Source: Histoplasma ohiense
Taxonomy: Eukaryota; Ascomycota; Eurotiomycetes; Onygenales; Ajellomycetaceae
Direction of reading: 5' to 3'
NCBI GenBank assembly: GCA_017607445.1
Contig: JAEVHH010000002.1
Location: 6,168,001-6,232,000, forward strand
Length of the DNA stretch: 64,000 nucleotides
Part shown: in pieces, positions 58,962 through 64,000 of the stretch
Position numbering within the stretch: the stretch's first letter is position 1
Layout of the letters: each line of letters starts with the position of its first letter
Made by a program: the position numbers and the translations under genes
Notes under the pieces: model-generated
Database searches by the model: none
What the model was told of the DNA's origin: nothing
What the model saw: only the letters and a program-made list of their open reading frames with translations

Positions 58962-60078
58962 TGTGGATGGTTTTAAGGTTTTGTCACCACTCCCTGCGCA
59001 GCGCCAACAAGTCAAAGCTGCTGGAGAGAGTTTGGGGCTGTGATAGAGTTTTTGTCATGAGAAAGATTACTGCAATTGGATCTTATGCTGGCATGATATC
59101 AGGTCCACGCTGGGATGGAGTGCTGATCAGTAGTGCGTCACAAACACTTGGTTATAATACAGAAGTGTAATAGCAGCGAGAGATAGGTGCAGCGGTGTGG
59201 AGAGCTCTTCGATGCGGTGATATAAATAGCGCCAATATCAGGCTAGTTAAGGAAAAGGGGTAATTTACGTAATCAGTGGCAGGGGAGGATTGTCGGACAG
59301 TTAACTATGAATTTTTGGGATTGTTGCTAGATGATTGATAGTCGCCGATTGCAGAACTTGGCAGGTACATAAACCAGAATAGAAAAGATGAAAAATGAAA
59401 AATGAAAAAAGGACTCAAATGGAAAATAAATATAAACGTGGGGAATATGGGAACGCCCCTCAGAAGCCGGAACCAAAGCAATTTCCATGTACCAGATCTA
59501 GCTCAACAGGAGTATATATATACGTAGTGTAGCAAATCCCCAAACACCTTAACTCGAAACACCATGCTTTATTCATAATAATAATTGCCAGAACTTTCAG
59601 GAAGGGAATGACGTAGGAGCAGTAAGAACAGGTGCGTGGGTGGGGAGGAAAAGCCGGCACTTGGTAGCAGGACGAGAAGCGGAGAGAAAGCACTGGGGGA
59701 GAAAACACATATTGATATATATATATATATATATGTTTGTGTGCGTGTGTGTGTGTGTTTGAGCATGGGAGAGTTCTGCCTTAAAATAAAGTTCGAAAAT
59801 GGTAACAGCCTAGGACCATAAAGGTAATGCAACTATAATCAATGAGAAAATAAGATAAGTTGAAATTCGACAGCAAACGTGGGCGCATTTAATATAGGGC
59901 TGGACTGTGGATGGCGAGCATATACAATCGCTAGAAGTCCTTTAGTCTTGCGATAATGGATATATATAATAGCTATCTTTATAGCTAAAGCCTAGGGGCC
60001 AGAGCAAAAGGAAGTCGCAGATCAAAAGAATGATATGGATAGTCGGGGCATGGGAAGACAAATCACAGTGTCTCTTGC
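58962..60078. other. Intergenic region upstream of the DUF7730-like gene
   Basis: 1.1 kb without a supported gene. It contains a TA/GT microsatellite (59715-59758) and A-rich sequence at 59385-59430. Confidence 0.5.
59715..59758 (+). repeat. Compound TA then GT dinucleotide microsatellite
   Basis: About ten TA units are followed by about ten GT units interrupted by one C. Confidence 0.9.
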
Positions 60079-61334
60079 CTAGCCATGTGAACGGGATGGC
60101 AGGGGAGACACTGGCGTGACCGGGGCACTATGTCCTGGGGTTGGGATTTCTATTTCGATGCTCGGAAGTGCGCTAACGGGAGGAAATCGGGGTTCTAACC
60201 CTCTTTCAAAAGTTGGGCTCCGATATGCTGGAGCATCACCCCAGTCCAACTGATCGTAGTGTGGCGGTTGATGGATATTCGAGTCCCCAATATCAGCCTC
60301 GGCCAGAGTGATGGATCCTCTAGGGGTATCGTTGTCCGATTGGCTAGTCGCATTCGAAAAGAAAGACGAGCCCGATGTTGCGCGCGGACGCGATCCGGAT
60401 AAGCTGGATAAGGAGGAATTGCCATCAAGGAGCGGTCGAGAATCCGATTCTTGGGAGCTTGCACGTAATCGGGTGCCATCATGTCGAACGTGGCCCACTT
60501 CCGCATATGCAACGCTCGTAACTCGCTTATCCCTTCCACGGGACTGGTGTTCAGCAATCAGTGCCGCTGCGCTTGGAGCGGCACTACTCTGGCTCGCATT
60601 TCGGTGTCGCGCTCGACTCTCACGCCGTAGCTCCTCTAATCGCTCCCAATCGCCGCGTTCTCGAGCATCTCGCCGTTCTTGCCTTCGTCGCTCCCGCTCT
60701 GCGATTTCTTGTCTTCGCGCCAGCCGAATTTGGTACAATGATTCCATCTGCTCCTCCCTCCGCGACTCTTCCTCTTCTGCTGTTTCAGGAAACTCGACTA
60801 CTACATCCATACCAGCTCGCTCACCTTCCCTCCCAATGACTTGCTCCGTCGGTTTCGGGACTGGGGAGTATGTGGGCAACGTCATAACTGATCGAATAGA
60901 GGTGTTACGATCCACCCCGTCGTCACCGGCTCCCCTGTAAGACGTATTCTGTGATCGGTTGGCACGAGCCTGTTGAGTAGCTGGGATGGTAGCTGGGACG
61001 GCATCCGGGACCTGGCCATATGCTGTCTTTGGCAACCAATTTCGCCATTTGTTCTTGAGGTATTCCGTAGGGATGTATCTAGGCTCCGCGTTGCTGTAAC
61101 GGAGGGCTCGGAGAAAGTAGAAGATACAGAGCACGACGATTATAAAAGCGAGGAGGGCGATGGCAACCTGAAGAGAGAAATTGTCAGCCAAACGGGTAAC
61201 GAATTCCACGAACTAACAGAACTGAAAAACCTCACGATTATGGGAATCTTTGCCGAGGTGTTATCCTTTATGTTATTATTGTTGGAGCGCCTTTCGAGAT
61301 CGTTGCTATGGCGTTGAAGCGTAGGGAGAAACAT
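60079..61334 (-). CDS. Single-pass membrane protein with charged coiled coil, unknown function
   Basis: Exons 61334-61236 and 61167-60079 (minus) give 395 aa. One strong membrane segment spans the splice junction (IPIIVAIALLAFIIVVLCIFYFL), with an Asn/Arg-rich N-terminus before it. The rest is cytosolic or lumenal: a Pro/Thr-rich stretch, a very charged helix (EEEESRREEQMESLYQIRLA, then repeated RREIAERERRRQERR-type sequence), then a Ser/Pro-rich tail ending PTPGHSAPVTPVSPLPS. I do not recognise a named family. The alternative unspliced start (61209) lacks the complete membrane segment, which favours the two-exon model. Confidence 0.75.
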
Positions 61335-62472
61335 GGTGATAAAAAATATCGGCCTGGCTGGTTCAAACGCAGGAATCTATCTCTTCACAGCAAGAACATG
61401 GCACGACCAGAACAAGTCAAAACAGAAAAGAGAGGAAAGGAGGAGATGTCAGCGAGGTCGTTCCCAGGACAATGGAAAATTGACAATCAAAACTTTTTCA
61501 TGTGGACAGGCTGATCGGCAGCGACGAGGTCCCCTAGCCGCTAGTGGCTGAGGCTGACTGAACTGGAAGGTGAGCGAGCCGCGTAAGGAATAATCCTTGG
61601 TGTATAAGCCAGAGGAATGGAGGAGGATTATATGGTTATTGAAGGGACAAGGAAAGGAAAGGATAAAACACCAGAGAGAGCGAACGATGGGAGTGGAAGC
61701 AGTGAAACACCAAAAAACATCGTCGATCCGGTTGGTTGGGAGCTGAAGAACTGTGATGTTGGACTGTTGCTGTTCCTCAGCCAGGTTTGGCGGCAGAGCC
61801 TAGACGGCCCCGCAGACACCAACCACCCGCCAACATCTCCACGGCCACCGCTGTCACCCAGGCCTGTCATGCCTCAAGCAAAGTTACGCAGTGATGCTGA
61901 GCCTGGCCTTTTTGGCCCTGGAGACTTTCTCGGCATAAATATGAGTAGAGGGCCGGGGCGGAACGTGGGTCCTTGCACACACCCGAAATTTCAAAATAGC
62001 AAAATCTCAGTACTGTAACTTCAATGAATCCGTTATGGGGGGCCCTGGTGCCTAACTTGGCAGCTAAGCTTCAGGCATCCAGCCTCTAAGCTTGCCCCAA
62101 TTGTTGGCATATAAACAACCCCTAGCACATACGCTGTCTATACTAGTTACCCCTTGCCCCCCTAACATCCGGACAAGACATACTCTGTGCGTGAGATGCA
62201 GGCCCCTCCCTGTCCCTGTTCCGACTCAATTACCCCCATCCAGGAAAAATCCCCGCGACGATACCATTCAAAACTCGGGGGGTGTTGTGTGAGTTGGTAT
62301 CCCCGCTTCCCATCCGGCAAGCCGTCATGTGGGATGATGGTGTGCATGTACCCAATAATTTTCGTCGCGGTTCAATCCAATTACCAGATAGAGGATGCAT
62401 ATGATTATTCAAACTTGGGAAACACAGGGACTGGGGGCAATCAAAAAGAAAACAAAAGAAAGAAATAATATA

Positions 62473-62490
62473 CATGCATGCATGCATGCA
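62473..62490. repeat. CATG tandem tract (self-complementary)
   Basis: Four and a half CATG units in non-coding DNA. Each unit is palindromic. Confidence 0.85.
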
Positions 62491-62900
62491 TTGCGTCTTT
62501 GGTGTATCCATCTACCCCGCGCGTTCCTTTTGCGGGAGAACGAGCTCAACAAAGAAGACAAGCAAGCAGATTTACTTGACTGTTGCACACAGCAGGGAAC
62601 GGTGGAAGAGATGTAGACCCTGTTATTGTTTTATTTTACTTTATGAAGATGATACTGTGAATAGAAAATAAATAAGCCCTTAAACTAGAACACCGCCAGG
62701 TTGTTGCACTGCGGACGGGCTATATATCATTACCACAATTCGGTCTTCCAGCGCGCGGGTGTGCAGGGGAAAACGGTGGGCGCTTAAACGGCCGCATGGT
62801 GACAGGGTGAGAAGTTCGTGAGACTCGTTTGGGAGAGGTCTATTTATGAGATTGAGAAAGGCGTAACAACGTAATTTGATCAAGGGCAAAGTATATATTT

Positions 62901-62945
62901 AAAAAAAATAAAATTAAAATTAAAATTAAATTAAATTAAATTAAG
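62901..62945 (+). repeat. AAATT/AAAATT microsatellite
   Basis: About seven A/T-only units of 5-6 bases. Confidence 0.85.
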
Positions 62946-63054
62946 TTAACTAAATGAAACAATTATGTAAATAAACAGGAAGGAGACTAATATTCGTGAA
63001 TAGATGCCCCCTCCATAGAAGGAGAATTTGGGGGGCAGATGGAGTGGAAATGTG

Positions 63055-63079
63055 AAAAAAAAAAAAAAAAAAAAAAAAA
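63055..63079 (+). repeat. Poly-A tract
   Basis: 25 consecutive A just downstream of the ABC transporter stop codon. Confidence 0.9.
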
Positions 63080-63092
63080 GGCCTTCGAAAAA

Positions 63093-64000
63093 TCATGTGT
63101 CTTGCTGAGAATCATAACCATCCCTTCCTTCCAGCGTAACCAACCTCCTTAACTCTCCTCCCGCCTTCCCCATTAACTCTAAAAAAGGGCCTTCCTCAAC
63201 AACACAACCCTTATCAACCACAACAACCCTATCCGCAATCTCCATCATCTCCACCGCATGCGTGATGATTACCACAGTCAGCAGCTGCCCGCCATTTCCC
63301 ATCAACAAATCCTTAACTGTGCGACGAATCTGCTCTGCGCTGTGCACGTCAAGGTTCGAAGTGGCCTCGTCCAAAATGAGCATACGCGGTTTCCGCACGA
63401 GTGCACGCGCGATGACTACACGCTGCGCCTGGCCGCCGGATACGGACAAACCTCCGTCGCCAATTATCGTGTCGTAGCCTTCTGGGAGGGAAGTGATGAA
63501 TTCATCGATCCCCGCAGCCTGCGCGGCAGAGCGGATGTTGTGGATCGTGTTGAGAGGGGATGAAGGGTCAAGTCCGTAGCTTATGTTTTCTTTGACCGAG
63601 GACGGGAAGAGGGTGGGCTGTTGGGGGACGATGGAGATTAGGGAGCGTAGGGTAGGGGTGTGGATTTTCTGGATGTCATTGCCCCCGACGGATAACATAC
63701 TGGCGCCACCGATTTGAGATGATGTTACCGGGTATAGGGCAGTGAGGAGGGAGGCTAGGGTCGACTTCCCGCAGCCGGAAGGACCAACAATTGCGGTACA
63801 GGAGTTTTCCGTCAGTGTTAAGTTTAGGTTTCGAAGGACAAGCTTCTTGGGGCGGGATGGGTAGCTGAAATTCACGTTTGTGAATTTTAAGGGCGTTGGA
63901 TGGGATATTTCCAGTTTGCCCTCATCCTCATGCGAAAACCCTTTTGGGAGTGTAGTTAAACGCAATACTCGACATGCAGTGTCTCGAGATGAGCTGATTT
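63093..64000 (-). CDS. ABC-B transporter, C-terminal nucleotide-binding domain (STE6/MDR-like), partial
   Basis: The reading frame stays open to the right edge, so the gene starts outside the window. About 302 C-terminal residues are visible. They form a complete ATP-binding domain: Walker A GPSGCGKST, Q-loop SIVPQQPTLF, signature VSGGQAQR, Walker B MLILDEATSNLD and H-loop ITHAVEM. FTNVNFSYPSRP before it is the usual ABC-B A-loop region. The signature has Val in place of Leu in LSGGQ. This is probably the second nucleotide-binding domain of a full ABC-B transporter. The a-factor exporter Ste6 is a likely relative, but that is inference from the visible part. Confidence 0.88.
   Translation of the reverse strand, partial: ISSSRDTACRVLRLTTLPKGFSHEDEGKLEISHPTPLKFTNVNFSYPSRPKKLVLRNLNLTLTENSCTAIVGPSGCGKSTLASLLTALYPVTSSQIGGASMLSVGGNDIQKIHTPTLRSLISIVPQQPTLFPSSVKENISYGLDPSSPLNTIHNIRSAAQAAGIDEFITSLPEGYDTIIGDGGLSVSGGQAQRVVIARALVRKPRMLILDEATSNLDVHSAEQIRRTVKDLLMGNGGQLLTVVIITHAVEMMEIADRVVVVDKGCVVEEGPFLELMGKAGGELRRLVTLEGRDGYDSQQDT

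Larger units (their letters stand above)
61335..63092. other. Intergenic region before the ABC transporter
   Basis: 1.76 kb with no supported gene. It holds a CATG-unit tract at 62473-62490, an AAATT-type A/T microsatellite at 62901-62945 and a poly-A tract at 63055-63079. The 133-codon ORF at 61617-62018 lacks any domain. Confidence 0.5.

Noticed and set aside
61617..62018. 133-codon ORF before the ABC transporter as a gene
   Set aside because: No domain, Pro/Ser-rich chance composition, and no supporting neighbours or splice sites.
1..64000. CRISPR arrays, operons, insertion sequences, prophage or secondary-metabolite cluster
   Set aside because: This is eukaryotic fungal DNA. No spaced direct repeats, transposases, integrases, PKS/NRPS genes or backbone enzymes were seen.

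Overview
The window looks like nuclear DNA of a filamentous ascomycete (Pezizomycotina). The evidence is short GT-AG introns (mostly 57-160 nt), single orthologues of conserved fungal genes, long intergenic tracts with poly-T/poly-A and A/T microsatellites, and a eukaryotic tRNA-Ile(AAU). An onygenalean (Ajellomycetaceae-like) dimorphic fungus is my best guess from gene style and low gene density. That is inference, because I had no search tool. I see no operons, CRISPR arrays, insertion sequences or rRNA genes.

Layout. 1-5.2 kb: long leader and the autophagy kinase ATG1, followed by a perfect 87-bp inverted repeat. 7.7-10.5 kb: molybdenum cofactor sulfurase. 11.0-14.5 kb: mitoribosomal mL59, head to head with the U1 snRNP factor PRP39. 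15.3-18.0 kb: the DEAD-box splicing helicase PRP28, with a broken antisense piece of itself just downstream. 18.6-21.8 kb: an M1 aminopeptidase with a probable mitochondrial presequence. 22.7-24.8 kb: a six-exon methionine-type amino acid permease. 25-28.8 kb: gene-poor apart from tRNA-Ile. 28.8-29.5 kb: a four-TM MARVEL-like protein. 31.7-33.5 kb: a PAP2 lipid phosphatase with a 12-nt micro-exon in its active site. 35.3-35.9 kb: a secreted But2-domain protein. 37.5-38.8 kb: an MBL-fold hydrolase. 39.2-42.6 kb: mitoribosomal mS26/PET123, head to head with the ribosome-assembly GTPase NOG2. 43.6-45.9 kb: kinase IKS1. 46.9-50.4 kb: URI/BUD27, head to head with the TFIIH subunit TFB3. 51.6-54.7 kb: a spindle-pole coiled-coil protein of the PPC89/Cep57 type. 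56.3-57.0 kb: a fatty acid hydroxylase family protein. 57.6-59.0 kb: a DUF7730-like protein. 60.1-61.3 kb: a single-pass membrane protein. 63.1-64.0 kb: the C-terminal end of an ABC-B transporter running off the right edge.

Most genes are housekeeping, and they work in gene expression (PRP39, PRP28, TFB3, URI, NOG2, two mitoribosomal proteins), autophagy, lipid metabolism and transport. Three head-to-head pairs share promoters of 330-450 bp. I reconstructed exon structures by hand. In every multi-exon model the exon lengths sum to a whole number of codons, and the junctions restore family motifs where I recognise them.

I found no clear undescribed multi-gene system. The best leads are small-scale: the 87-bp fold-back repeat behind ATG1, the antisense PRP28 fragment, the PAP2 micro-exon, and a long NOG2 intron in the position where yeast hosts snoRNA snR191.
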